Part shown: positions 39,770 to 53,300 of the stretch, one piece after another
How the letters are laid out: every line of letters starts with the position of its first letter
Numbering within the stretch: position 1 is the stretch's first letter
Assembly: GCA_030141605.1 (NCBI GenBank)
Contig: JAQGDQ010000097.1
Span: 361,001 to 425,000 of the forward strand
Direction: 5' to 3'
DNA: 64,000 nt
Source: Tubiluchus corallicola
Taxonomy: Eukaryota; Priapulida; Priapulimorpha; Priapulimorphida; Tubiluchidae
Program-made: the position numbers and the translations under genes
Notes under the pieces: generated by a model
The model's input: only the letters and a program-made list of their open reading frames with translations
Told to the model about the DNA's origin: nothing
Database searches by the model: none

Positions 39770-40200
39770 ATTGTGTGTTCTTACGTGCCAAGGTGTGCTT
39801 AATAATATACTTAGGGAAGCTTGTACCTAGTGTGTACTTAAAGACTGTGTTTAACCTAGGTATGTGCAATGTGTGCATAATAATGCACTTAATTCGTGCT
39901 AAGTAAAGTGCTTAATTGGTGCTCAGTGTGCTTGATTACGCACAAAAAAGCGCTAAGTGTATAACATTTGCTGAATTAATGCTTATTGTGTGCTTAATGT
40001 GTACATAAAAACACAGCTTAATTCATGCAGAGTTGGTGCTTAGTTGGTGTGCTTTCTTAAACTGTGCTTAAACAGTACAATCAACCAATACCTAGTAGTG
40101 TCCTAGATGGTGACCTATTTAATGAGTTAACGAGTGCATAATAAGTGAATAACACACTTAATTCGAGTTTGTTTAATGTGTGTAAATAATATTCTTTATT
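39770..40200. repeat. Degenerate GTGCTTAAT-type repeat field
   Basis: About 430 bp in which GTGCTTAAT, GTGCTAAGT, TGTGTGCTTAAT and GCACTTAATTCGTGC variants recur many times at irregular spacing of roughly 15-35 bp. No fixed period is visible by eye. It looks like a strongly decayed satellite or an array of short binding-site-like words. Confidence 0.55.
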
Positions 40201-41466
40201 GGGGCCAATGTGTGAGTACTGTCAGTTGAGCATAGCCGGTCAAGTTGGACAGATAGATGTCTCTCCCTCATATAGCATCTAGCATAAACTATTTATCTGG
40301 TACATCGATATCTTTTACTTATTATTTATTAAGACGAATGTAAGATACTTGTACAAATAACATACTCAAGTAGAATTACAATGACGGTGACAACATAGGG
40401 ATCATAATTTGCATGTCAAAAACACAATGTGAAGAATGCAAACAGTGACAAAGTTGTAAGTCATTTCTCAAGTATACCTGTTAGTGTGCTTACTACTCAA
40501 GTAATCAAGCAGTCAAGCACACTTACAAGGCATATAAATGTACAAAAAAGAATTACATCCATTCCATATATTACTGGCTTAAAAGAATCAATACCACTCC
40601 GCTTACTCACCCATTGAATGTACTATTTTAAAAAAACAAAAATACGAAAGAAAACAGATTCATGAACACCTTTCTCAAATTACCTAGCAACTAATGATAT
40701 CATTAATTAGTTAGATAATGACTGTGATTGCCAGGGTGTTTATAAACCTTGCAGTTTGTTTTTAACAATTATTACCCATTGCGGGTAATGAGCTGGAAAA
40801 AGGATATGCTGAAAATTTTTAAACAACCAGGAAATATACACATATTTGACGAAAACATGTGCGGTTAATATTTTGACATTTTTACGCAACATTCAACAAG
40901 GCGGTTGACTTTTCCTTATTAAAAGCTCTGTTATGATACTGTTAAGTGTTGACACAATTAGTTATCAGCCACGCGGCATGTAAGGACTGCACAACAGTCA
41001 AAAAATAAAAACAGTGTGTTGTGAGTTTTTCGAAAATGATCTGTATAAGGAATTTGCTGTTAGTACAGATTATGCAAGTGTAAGCAGGTGTATAAACAAA
41101 AATATGTTGTCAAATTGCTGTACAAAATTAATGTTGTACAGGATTCTCAATGTAATGAAGAAATAAGGCCAGGTCGAAAAAATTTATAAATTTGCAACTT
41201 GCAAATGTTAAACAAATTGCTACGAAACAAAATGGTACAAAGTTAATTATTATACCAAAGAAGAAAATTTAAAAACAAATTCAAACTCTCTAAAAGATTT
41301 CAACAATGCACGTGAATAAAAAATAAGCCATCTAAGCAATTAAAGTGAAGATTTGGTTACATCACACTTTGAAACCGTATTATCACATCTGTCAATTTTA
41401 CAGGTACTTTTTACATCAGAGCTGATCTCACTCATAGATTTTGCACTAGAGTCAATTTTAATCGTA

Positions 41467-42240
41467 CTATCTACAACCTTTGTCTTTATCTGAGTTTGAA
41501 GACGTGCCCGAGCAAAATGCTGACGAACTGTCCACTTCAACAACACTATATGCATGATCATCACCATCATCATCAGATTCACTTAACTCTAGGTCATCCA
41601 TATCTGCCCCAAGCCACAGCTTTTGTGACTTTTGTTTTGTTTTACATTCAGGATTAATATCTGCTTTACGCTTTCTTGTTCCAACAGAACTAGAGGAAGC
41701 CTGAAGACCTTCAGTAACTGCACTTTGCACACTGTCTTGTATAGCAGATCGTTCGTCGTGGTAATTTGGATCATCAAAATTATGTCTGGGTGCAGATAAC
41801 AATTTCTCTAGTTTCTCTTTCTGACGTGCAGCTTCGGCTCTTTCACGTTCCGCTTTCTTTTCCATCCAGTCTTTTAGGCGCTGCTCATTATTAATGTCTC
41901 TCAAACGTCTGCCGCTCAAATCACGACAAGCTTCCCTGTTAGTAGTTTTTTCAATTTGTGCTCCAATAGCACGCAGCATAGAACCAAAACCGCCCTTTCC
42001 TCCATTTAGTCTTGTTCGAATTTCGTATATCTTGTCAAATTCGACTAGGTCGTAATCATTCGCTAGTTTTCCATTACAAATTAAATAGATATCAGTTAAA
42101 GAAACACGTTCTCTCTTTGCTAACGCCTGTTTAATAATTCTCATATAATTTGAGGATTCAGGAAAATGCTCGCCTGGCAACAGTATATTACAACATTTCA
42201 AACGTCCATCGCAACATCTGTACAACAAAGATGTATTCAT
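41467..42240 (-). CDS. SDE2: SDE2: ubiquitin-like-processed replication and splicing factor
   Basis: SDE2 is made with an N-terminal ubiquitin-like domain that is cleaved after GG; the mature Lys-starting protein acts in splicing and at replication forks with PCNA. The 257-aa frame has the Ubl region (residues 1-80), the cleavage motif GGKGGFGSML (80-89) and the near-invariant GAQIEKTTNREACRDLSGRR. These are followed by a charged coiled-coil (ERERAEAARQKEKLEKLL) and an acidic Ser-rich tail (ELSESDDDGDDH). Start: ATG at 42240 (MNTSLLYRCC); the frame extends upstream only with non-ATG codons. No coding introns, although animal SDE2 genes are usually split. The C-terminal SAP-like domain of vertebrate SDE2 (about 450 aa) is absent, leaving a length close to the fission-yeast protein. 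A second frame at 41340-41582 continues with similar Ser/Asp/Lys composition, so a late frameshift is possible. Confidence 0.93.
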   Translation of the reverse strand: MNTSLLYRCCDGRLKCCNILLPGEHFPESSNYMRIIKQALAKRERVSLTDIYLICNGKLANDYDLVEFDKIYEIRTRLNGGKGGFGSMLRAIGAQIEKTTNREACRDLSGRRLRDINNEQRLKDWMEKKAERERAEAARQKEKLEKLLSAPRHNFDDPNYHDERSAIQDSVQSAVTEGLQASSSSVGTRKRKADINPECKTKQKSQKLWLGADMDDLELSESDDDGDDHAYSVVEVDSSSAFCSGTSSNSDKDKGCR

Positions 42241-42979
42241 ATTTAATTTGGTCTTCTTCCACGCAACTTTAGTGATTGAATGAATTTTCAAAAAACAAAT
42301 TAAAAACTACAATTTAACACCAACAACTTCGACAACACAAAGTATTACAGCTTGCCAACATCAATGTAGGGCGCAGAATACGCCACTATTATTAGTACAC
42401 TTCCGCTAATGCGCATGTGCTAAATTTGCGGAAAAGCAGTGTCGTACATAGGCAGCACAAGTAGGGCATTGGCGATTTCTGTCGAGAATTATGACATAGT
42501 AAAACATAACATAAATTTGTTTTAGAAAAAATTAACTTTGTAATAATGATGAATAGTCTTTGACAATTTACAAATGTAGTTTTTATAATTAGCTCTATGT
42601 ACGACGTGTCCTACTTGGGCTAGCCCATGTACACGACGCCTACTTGGGGTAGCCCATGTACGCCAATTGTCCTACTTCGGCTAGTGCCCTACTCGTCTCC
42701 CAACAGTCAAAATGACGTATTCACGTCGCTGTTTAACTTTGAATCCGAGTGAATCCTACTCAGTGCCAATTTATTTACAATTACGGTACTGCTCGCTACC
42801 CCTTCCGCTTGGGGAGTCCCGAAACCAATTTACTTTAAAAAAAACGATCACCTTCTACCAGCTTAGTAGATTTTCACTGGAGTGAACTGGTCTACTAGAT
42901 CTGGGCAGAGTCACAGACTTTAGAATTAGAGGAACCTTACATTCTTGTATAATTTCGTTCTTGATTTGAATGATGCAGC

Positions 42980-43560
42980 GTGCTGTTCTGGAATGAAGCT
43001 TGTTCCGAACCTGTTGATGTAATTTCTGGAGTTCCGCAAGGGACAGTATTGGACTATTATTATGTTCAGATATTCACAAATTATTTTCATGCAAAAGTCT
43101 CACCTTCAGCGAGGCATTTTGCTGACAAATATCATGTTATGCATTACCCTGTCAAGTCTTATAATAACTGCCTTACTCCACAGAAAGAATTAGATACATT
43201 ACATAATTTTATCCTTGAAAAGTGTGACATTATTCTCACATTCGTTTCAATGTTTCAAACCAGCAGTATATGTTCCAGATAATTATTGTGAACCATAAAA
43301 TTTGACTTCATGGGTACAATATTTAGGTTTCACCATGTCGAGAGGCTTAAAAATTATATTCACTTATTCACAAGGTAACAAGCACAGACAAGCACATGTT
43401 ATGAATTTTTGTTAAAAATCACATTAAGTGTCTGTCGAAGCCTGAAATTCTGCCTGCATTCTAAATACGTGCTAAAAACTGTTAGTTCATCTACAAAATC
43501 GTCAAGAAATTAGCACATATCAAGCTATCTGTGCATGTGGACTTTTGATGGTGTGCGGCC
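42980..43560 (+). pseudogene. Decayed LINE reverse-transcriptase fragment
   Basis: The frame contains SGVPQGTVL, the hallmark of non-LTR reverse transcriptases, followed by a decayed active site in which the expected FADD reads FADK. A downstream segment, LGFTMSRGLKNYIHLFTR, corresponds to the usual YLGV-I-DL-W-HI motif but is in a shifted frame with stops. The fragment is dead and lacks the endonuclease. The clade is uncertain, most likely CR1/L2/Jockey-like. Confidence 0.8.
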
Positions 43561-44275
43561 AAGATTATCTAAAATTGTGACTATATAGTTACATGCCTAA
43601 GTTAATTTTATTATTTTAATGAAAAGCACGCTTTACTATTGTAATATTGTTTTGATAATAATTACCTTTATGTCAAGATTGTTGACATAATATTGATGAT
43701 GGCACAAACCTATAATTAATTAAAATGAAAATGTTGAAAGATAGGAAATGTGGTTAAAAGTTGGGATAGAGTTAATTAAAAAGGAGAAGTACTAATTTAC
43801 AAAGCAGGCGCCTCAGAACACTGTTTAAAAGAAGTGTTGAGTTTTGTTCAAATCCCTACTTTTTCACATTTTCTGTCTTTCAAGTTTATTAATTGTGGGT
43901 TCGCAATTTTTATGGCCAATCTAATCACGCTCATGTAACACAATGAGGAGAGAGCTGAATGGTCAATGAGTTCTTTCTGTGTTAGTATATGTTAACACAG
44001 TTTCCCAGCTATTTTAAAAGTGCCGATCGACAGATACAAAGTTCAACATTAGCTAAGTTTCACCAGGCAAGCGCGATTTTGCTGAATATTTTAATTGCAT
44101 TTTGTTCACTTATTTTGCAATCTGTAGGACTGTTACAAATTTTACAATTATGACAATGTAATTACGACTTAACAAGTTATTCAAGCACACATAATACCAG
44201 CAACAACAAAGCAGAATTTTTTTCTGTAAAACTAATTTATTTATCGGCAAATCCTACACTATGTTTCATCTGAAT

Positions 44276-44400
44276 TAAGCGTCGTCTGCCGGACATCCGG
44301 AATGCGTTATGTGTTATCAGCTGCGTCAAACAATTTATTAAGAATAGCCACAAAATACATAACGCGGTCTGAAAACAAGAAGATATCCGCGATCATTGTG
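44276..44400. mobile_element. Short MITE family, copy 3 (right end degraded)
   Basis: TTAAGCGTCGTCTGCCGGAC followed by ATCCGGAATGCGTTATGTG matches the left ends of copies 1 and 2. The right terminus is not clear. Confidence 0.5.
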
Positions 44401-47278
44401 AGCAAGCTGTAGTTCTGCTTGCAATACCGTGTAAAAAATCATGGTCATAGATGTGTATCACAGCTTATACAGTGTACTACGTCAGGACTGCGGGAGTTGG
44501 TTATAATGTACAACATGTACTTATGCGAATGTGTACATCTCACCGCTACACCAGAAATTCAAGATAGCGTAGGAAATGGCTCCAATAATGGAGAATCAAC
44601 ACCCCGTCCAACTATGCAAAGTGTGACAGCTAGATCTTGGCAGATACAAATAAAGACTAATTGCGTCCTTTGGATAAATACTTGGACAGCTGTAATGGTA
44701 GCGTTTATACACAAAGTACAAAAATTGTTAGCTTGAACAAACTGAAATTATTATCTCAAATGTAATGTTTATCTAGGCTCGAGCAAGGATATCAAGTTTA
44801 TCAGTAAAGTATCAAAACTTAATCGATCAAGATTAACAAGGTGAATTAAGAAGTTTGACCTTACTCACCTAACTCGATAACTTGCGTTTATTCACCATTC
44901 TTCACCTATGCATAGTAATGAAAAGTAATATTTATATTATTATATTAGTTTTACAGCTAATTACATTTTGCTTCAATTGTTTTGACAGTGTACTAATATT
45001 TTTAACAAGTGAAAAATAGACGAATTTTAATTATAATTCTGGTGATCGTGAATTGATTCTAATTTTCGCATTTCGACTCCTATCTCGGTTTTGGCGTCCT
45101 CCTCGGGCCGTTAAACAATGCATAAATCGGAAGAGGCGCTCAGCCCCACCCACCTTGATGATGTAACACGCGTTCTCACAAACACTCGTTCGCTGGAAGT
45201 CGCTACAGCATAATAGCCTAAACAAATGTGGAAAACATGGATAGCTACTGTGCTGTCATCTGCCCAGGTTTTTAGTTTAAAAATCAGTAGATTTTTAAAA
45301 AGTCTTATAAATGGCAGAAAGACAACAGGTTGTAAATAATGCACCTTATATTATTATTCATTATTTCTTTACTTCGGTAATTTATTTTTAGAAATATTAG
45401 TAGCATTATTTATTGCTATAATTATTATTACTATATTGATATTACTGTTATTAATAATTAACATATTACAAGTTAGACAGCCTAAACTTTGTGACTTTTA
45501 ATAATTGCAAAATGTACAGTCTTGTTATCATTCATACAGTCATGCCCAACCAACGAAATCTTATGTAATGCCGTACAGTATAGTATCTGCAATATCTTAT
45601 TCCGGTGCGTTGTGTCTTGATATAGCCATTTGTAGATGTAGCAAGCAATAATAATAAAACATTAGGAAACTTCGAGCAATTCGCGGGATTTTTATTAATT
45701 TTGAATGAGGTGAGCTGTTCGTGTTGCTCCCGCATGCTTCAATGTACTTATGCTAACCTTTCTGGGTAGCAAACATCCACATTACATGTGCCTAAAGCAC
45801 AACGCTTCAGCATTCTATACTCTCTTTCACTGCTATTTAATGAATTTAGTAAGTAAAAACAATCATGCTCACGCACTTTCCCTGTATATTAATAGCGCTG
45901 AGCACGGGAGTAAGTCCCGACACGAGCAATCGAAAAGTCGAGGGCCGAAATACAGAGGCCTGAATGGCCGTTGCGAAGTTTATATACTGTGATTTATGTA
46001 TTCCAATTCGAGCTTGGCAATCATTATCGAGTGCTTAGGTCAGTGTTTATCACTTCACTATGTTTACCCCAATGCGACTTTGCTTATGTGCAATAAATGC
46101 AATTCTAACACTAAATAAACCTAACTTACAATAGATCCACATCACATGTCAACACAGGTTCTATCCTGTAAGTTTTAAAGTTATTCGGTGTTACACATTA
46201 TTTTGGCTTCTACATCTCGAGCCTTTAAAGAAGCCCAGCTTTTAAAAAACCAAGTGCTCATACATCTTCCCCAACTTACATAAATACTTATGTATTCAAA
46301 TTAATTCAAAGTACTAGGAAGAGTTGAGTGGAAATCGAAAACTAACTGATACCCAGAGTCCTTGACCCTTTGACAGAGGTCATTATTTGCCATCTCTACA
46401 TCACTTTCAAGGCCCTTCCCACAGGTGTCTATTTGTAAGTTTCTTACCACCAGCCCTCTATCTTTGCGAATAAAATTGGAAACTGGATTCCTAACATATA
46501 ATGGTGAAATATAACAGCCCATGGATTCTGATAGGTCTGTGATGCTTAGTGTTCGCTGATAGAAATAATTTTATCAAATTTGAAAGATGCAATCCACATT
46601 ATGGTAAGGAACTGTAAGCTGGGAACAGTATGTAGGATTACATATTCTTTTATAAACATCACATGCAACATTTAAATCAATTTAATAGATTAAAATAGCT
46701 TTAAATTAGAGACGTAAACCCATTAGATTGAACACTTCACTTTTAAAGCTAAACACTAAACTGAAGTGCCTCGTATCCATGCAAAGTCCTTGGAACACAG
46801 GTCCTTGGAATTGTGTGAGGCTGCGAGCTGGTGTAAAAACGTGGCGTTTAAATTTACTTTTCGTCGGTGCGTTTTCTTTTTTGACGACGTCAGTAACATG
46901 GCAATTGCTAGTGCAAGTGTAGTGTTGTCAGTATGGTTATCAGCTTTAGTCACTGAATAATAGACCAGACATGTGTGCTCATTTCTGCTTACTGTTCTGG
47001 CTCGCTACTAGGCATTTACTTTTTACCGTAATATTTCGTAATTTATAATTCATTTTATTGTGTGAATAAAAATGTAAAATTACTGTGCTTAGAAAAGCAC
47101 GCGTACTTTCACTTTCAGCCTATGTATGGAAAGGCTGGCTGCTGTGTTAAACACTTTGTGTCCAAAATGTAAGCTTGCTGTGCTCAATCACTGTTTTGTC
47201 AATAAGAACGCCCAGTTTTTTAATAATAATTTATGAGATTGACAGATTTAGAAAATTGTCTCTAGATTAAAGTGTGAA

Positions 47279-48330
47279 TAATAATAATAATAATAATAAT
47301 CTTTTATTTATCTTTTAACACACACAGTTACAATACAATTAATTTAGCAACAAAAATGTGAAGAAAGGGCAGCGAAAGACCAATTGGTCATCTAGTCAGC
47401 TGCCCTTTGGTTAGTGATGAACATTTTTTAAAGGCGCTATGCTACAGTGTATTAGTGTTAGTACTGCTTATAATAAAAATTAAATTGTTAGGAATGACAT
47501 AAAATTGATAATGATATGCTTATAATGTGTTAGTACAATTCATACACAGTAATAATAAGTGCATAATAATAATAATAAAAAAATCAAACTGAAGATAACT
47601 GAAATAAGGACTGAAACAAGAACTGAAATAAAAATCTGACATCAGGAACATAATAACAATGGCAACTGAAATTTACTTTATAACGCAAGCATAATGTAAA
47701 AAAAAAAATACAGAGCGATTTTTGATGATCTGATGTAAAATAAATTGGCAGATAGTTAGAGCACAAAAAATTACCTGTATGACTGCATGAGGAGATTGAC
47801 AATTGGAGTACAGACTTTGAAATTGATCTACAGAAGTTAGACAATAAACAATTAAATATGGAAGTTAATTGATCCTGCTATAACAGTAACTGCTCTTGCA
47901 AAAGGAATAAAAGTTGTTCAGTAATAAGTTTGCAAGAGTTGACATTTATATAATTTACTTAAGTGACAGATACTAGTTGATTGCTTAAGATCATCTGAAA
48001 GAGTATTCCATAGAACTGTACCATTATGTTTTAAAGTTTGTAAACCTTTTGTTGTGTTAAATCTTTCTTGAAAATAGTTTTGTTTGGTAGCTGCTCTCGT
48101 AGAATACTGGTGAACGTCACTAATCTTTTAATTAATGAAGTAAATGCATCAACTGGGTATCGGTGCGTTAACAGTTTTGGTTTTTCTGGTTTTTCTCTGG
48201 TTATTGTTGTGCACATGTTAAACCTATCGAACACTCTGATGAGTTGGTTAAACTCACTGCTAGTATTTTCCTTAAAATAGGCAAAAAGAAGACAACAGGT
48301 AATTTTTCTAGAGTCCACAGGGCTTGCCAG
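47279..48330 (-). pseudogene. 3' end of a LINE with ATT-repeat tail
   Basis: On the minus strand, a broken frame reads LKHNGTVLWNTLSDDLKQS, the C-terminal signature of CR1/L2-type LINE ORF2 proteins. It is preceded by related sequence in other frames and followed by a 3' UTR ending at the simple repeat at 47279-47300, which reads AAT on the plus strand and ATT on the minus strand. Frameshifts and stops show it is inactive. The tail microsatellite marks the insertion end. Confidence 0.78.
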
Positions 48331-50372
48331 TTTTTCACATTTAAATGTTGTTGCAATTCTTCTAGAAATATCTCACTTTGGCTTAATGGACTCAGAATGT
48401 TTGCTGCTTGCTAATGGAGCTTGTACGAGCCTTATCTTTCGAAATTTAATAACTCAACTGGCCATACAGCTTCATTGAACCTGTTTTATGTTGATGTACC
48501 TGGATTTCTATCTAGTAGAAATAACGAAATACAGTACACAATTATGCGTGTTGCTGAACTACTTTATTTGCAATGCGTTCTGACGCACTAATACATAACA
48601 GAACCCTCAGTGTACTTTTGAATATACTGACATTTAGGGCACTAACCATATTGTTTGATCAAGGCATTTCAGCAAGGACAAACCCATGTAAATCGTAGTG
48701 GCAATGAGTTGGGATGAAGAAATCATCTTTACTCGAGTTCGTCAAATCCGTTCAAAAGTTTATGATAACAACTTATGAGTTCGCTAGTTTCACATCTCTG
48801 ATGCATCGGGCAGATATCCTGAGCTTGCTGACTTGTCAGTCGCATTTGCAGATCTTTCCATTTTCCATATTCCATTTCAAATTGCTCGAAATCCATCTAC
48901 TGAAATCTTTCACTTCATTTGGCTGATCCGCAAATTTTCTGCCTAAAATCATTGTTGGGTCTTATGCATACATGGCACAGAACATGCTACGTGCCACAAG
49001 ATTATTTACAGAACAATATTTAAGTACACTTACAGCAGTTACAGGCTACTAAAATTGGGCAACAAAATGCACCTATGTAATTGTTATAATTTCACATTCG
49101 TAAATAATTTATGATGATTAATAGTAATAAATGCTAAGTTATGTCATTAGTAAAACACTACTAAATTCTCAGGAGACTTCAGAAGCAGACTTATGTAAGG
49201 CCACCTAAGTATTAAGCTATTAGTAACACACATAATTAGTAGAAGAGGCGACTAGTAATAAAATGAAGATTATAGAGAAGCCCAAGTGACAAATATGTAC
49301 AGGGCAGTGTACCAATAAAAAAACTGATTTAGACTGAGTGAAACTACATATATGCTAAAGGGCAGTTGGCAACAATATCAGGTGCAGATAATTTTACAAA
49401 TAGAAAAATTGTTATGTTGACTTTTACTACAAATTGAAGGCACAAAGACACAATTTTAATCCTTAATATGCAGTCATTTTATAAGAATGCAGAACAACCA
49501 ACTAAACATGCGCTTCATCAATGATCTACATGTCATTTTGCATAGGAACATAAGCTTACAGTACAGTATTGTGGAATGCACCTGGCTTCAGACGCTGATT
49601 GGCTGGTTGGTGTTACTTGTTGCACAGCAACCCTATTTCCATGGCTGTTAAACTTTTCTACAATGCTTTCGCATGGCCGTAGCAGTGAAATAAACAGACC
49701 TGGGTGACTGCGCTTAGTGCTGAATTTGGGCAGCAGTCTACCACCATCTGTCCCTTGCATGTAAAACATAGGCAGCAGAGTGCCGCCTTCCATAGTGAAA
49801 GGATTAAGACAACATAGATTAGGAAGCAGTACGTTACTGATAATGTTCCTTGTTACTGTTGTTCGAAGTTGGTTTTTTCGTATCAGCTACAATACTCATA
49901 TTTAACTCTGGGCACCAATTCAATATGATATGATAGTGCAACAAAAGTTCCAGATGTACTACTTTTTTGTTTGTGCTTGTAACACTGTAATTCTCATTTT
50001 AACAACTGAGATTAAAACTACATTAAGCTGAAATGATGAACATAATTAACCTTTTTCTGATTTCTAACTATTAGATGTAAAATTTTATCAGTGATGATCA
50101 AATGCTTTTGTCCTATCGTTTGAATACTAACAGATCTACCAGGCAAAAACCCATGTTGCTTTGCAAAGATGCACTTATTTGACAAGTTCTATGTTAAACT
50201 TAAATTTTTGTTTATTGGTTGGCAGTTTTGGACAATTAGTTTAAAGTCATAATGAGTCTTAACTATTAGTTAGCACACTTTTTTGGTCTTTAATGTGATA
50301 TTGTTGTTTTTTTAGGCCACTAGGTAACATGTGCATACGGTAAACAGAACACTAACTTGAACAGGTGTCATC

Positions 50373-53300
50373 ATGGATATTGATGATATTTTCCAAAAAA
50401 TTGGTGAATGTGGCAAAGGACAAATGAAAATATATGCTGTGCTGTCGGCATATACTGCAATATTTACTGGCTTTCATTTGCTCCAGCTAGTTTATACAGG
50501 TGCTGTTCCTAAGCACATTGTCTGCAATTCTAGTTTTATAATTAATGGAGAGCACAAACCTCTTGGCGATACCATGAAAGTTGCTCAATCATCACTAAAT
50601 AAAGTCACCAACAATAATACTCAGTTAAATTCTTATTGTATGGACTACAGTAATCCTTCACATCCGCAGAGCTGTACAGCATTTATCTACAATGACAGTT
50701 TTACATCAATTGTTACACAAGTATGAATTTTTTTAATTTTTGATTTTTTATGTATGTTTTGTTTTAGTGTTGATTTGTTTCATGTAAAATGTTGTGTCTT
50801 AGTCTCATGTCACACAGAGCTGGAGATAATCTGTAAGGCGTAAAGTTGCCTTATGAAAAATGAACATATACTAACCTATGTCTATGTCAAACAGGTACAT
50901 GTAATCCATTTGCCATCTTTTAGCTACCACAGTTTGCCTGCCATAAGCCATCAGCCGTAGGCTCCTCGCAGGCTGTTTTAAGCGGTTCATAAGGCGCCTT
51001 GTGAAATGAATTCGGGCATTAATTTCATTGATCGTCGCTAACGTGGTAATTAGCATGTTTGTGGTTTTTACAGTTCACAGTTTATCTATATCATAACAGG
51101 ATTGTCTCATAAACGTTGAAAAGTACATTTTAAGCATGATGTTTCACTAATACTACAATTAGACACATGCATTGCCGAAATGGATTATGGCAAAACACCT
51201 TAATAGTTACATAGAGTGAGGAGAATACATGCTTTAAGGAAGATGGAAGACACCTTATGGATTATGGATTATCGCTTGCTCCTTTTGGCTTTCTATGTGT
51301 GACATGGGCCTTATAATGGTTTTAAGTTGTAACTTGCTGTGTAGTAGAAATTTAAGAAAACTTGCCACATCGACGCTTAGTTAACATTTGAGTCGAAAAT
51401 AAGTTGTATTTATATAATATATGAAAAATATAAGTTTACAATGATGGTATTATTATAATTTTCTTTCAGTGGGACCTTGTCTGTGATTCAGCATGGGAAG
51501 CAACAACAGTGCAGTCGCTGTTCATGCTGGGCGTAATGATCGGTTCGCCCATCTTTGGAAGCTTGTCCGACAAGATAGGACGTTTGAAATGTATTTATAT
51601 ATCTACTACTATGTTGATGCTCTTTGGCTTTGCAAGTTCGTTTGCATGGAATGTCATGTCTTATGGAGTCCTTCGACTCTTAGTTGGTGCAAGTTGTGCT
51701 GGACTAATATTAGCTGCATACTGCTTATGTATTGAGATTGTTGGACCTTCAAAACGACATATAACTGGAATACTAGGTTCTTTCGTGTTTGGTATGTGTA
51801 ATTTCCTCAAATTATGTGTTAAATAATACAATTTACTACGTTGATGTATGTTTGTGCACTGGACCACTTCTCTCTATGTCTCTCACTCTACCTCTCCCTC
51901 CCTTTCCACACCAATTTGTGTTTTTGTGGGACACATAGAGACAAATGCCTAATTTTCCATTGCCCCTTAGTAAGAACAGGCCTGCAAGCAACAAATGAGC
52001 GTAGCTATGACAAGTTTTTGATTAAAAGATATATACTGCTATCAAGACAAAAATGCTTGCTGTGCATTTGTAAATGTTGTTAAAGATTTGATTATTAAAG
52101 ATGTTATAAGTTAGATTGTTATAAATTAGATTAGAAATGCAGTTTTCATTACTTAATTATAGCTATATGCATGAAATTTGACTTATGAGTCACTATCTGT
52201 ATGTAATTTGTTCAGTATTATTTCTTATTAATTATCCATTCACATTTTTTAAATTATGCTTTATTTTCTTATTTAAATTATTTTGTTTAGTTCTTTGTAT
52301 TAACTTTGTAGTGGCAATATTAAAAGCATAAATGTGTATATTAGTAGAAATTTTTCCTGCAAATAGAGGGGCTGTATTATTATTGCTTATATTAGTATGC
52401 AATAAAGGAATTATTATTATTATTTTATTATTCCCTCCTTCTCCCTTGCTTTCATTTTGTTTCTCTTCATCCACTTTATTTTTGGTTTTCTACCTTCTGT
52501 GTGTGCTACGCTTTAGATATTTCAATTATCTAACAAGGCCGTGTATGAAGAACAATGAACATTGTAGGATTGTAAATATATGCTTCTATTTTCAGCTGTT
52601 GGTATACTAATTTTTACTCTGCTGGCATACTTTATAGCAAACTGGAGAATTTTATCCGTTGTTACAGCTTTAGCAGGTGGAGTTTATTTTATTTTTTGCC
52701 CGTAAGTAAATACAGTGTACCTTATTTTTCAAACTCTTAAAATAGATTCATCGTACTTTTTGACATACCACTTGTAAATGATATTTATCTCTTCACCCAC
52801 AGTTTATAACTTTAGAGTAATTAACTTATAAAAATGTAACTTACTAGTTAGTAAACGCCTATTGCAAAATACTCAAAATGCATACTTGTTGCAACTTTGC
52901 AGGTTGCAATGGGTGTAATATAAATATGCGTGGTTAATAGTAGACATGTACGTTGGAGAGGCTTTTCAGCATTCACTTAAGGTATAATGTGAAAAATTTC
53001 TTTATATGAGTGAATCTTAAAATGTAATTCATTAAAATGTTGGTTGCAAAGTAAATGCCTTTCATTTACTGTTTCAGTTTGCTTTTTGAAAGTCCACGGT
53101 GGTTGTTGATGCACGGCCGTGCGGCAGAAAGTGGGCATATCTTAGCAAAAATCGCACGCATGAACGGAGTGAAGTACCCAGAAAATGCGTCACTGAAACG
53201 GCCTACAGTCATACAAAAAGCATCTATGATGGATATATTCAGAAGTTCTATATTGCGCTATCGAAGTATGATCATGCTTTACTCATGGTATGAGTTATTG

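Larger units (their letters stand above)
35863..41466. other. Gene-poor stretch between SelL and SDE2
   Basis: The left part is the SelL 3' UTR, with a possible ATTAAA signal at 35955. It holds MITE copy 2, a 105-codon unrecognised frame (36840-37157), a GA microsatellite, an A-rich plus strand (37383-37760) and a degenerate GTGCTTAAT-type repeat (39770-40200). No recognisable gene. Confidence 0.5.
42241..50372. other. 8-kb gene-poor region with LINE and MITE relics
   Basis: Upstream of both SDE2 and the SLC22 gene. It contains short GTACACGACG/CTAGCCCATGTA repeats (42595-42690), two LINE relics, MITE copy 3 and AT-rich simple sequence (45360-45460). Open frames at 44419-44736 (+), 46301-46522 (-) and 49533-49793 (-) carry no domain I recognise. 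The last begins in a repeated CTGCTGCC-type segment. Confidence 0.5.

Noticed and set aside
46301-46522. 73-codon minus-strand frame of normal-looking composition
   Set aside because: No domain, no splice partners and no conserved motif that I can recognise; kept only as a note in the gene-poor region.
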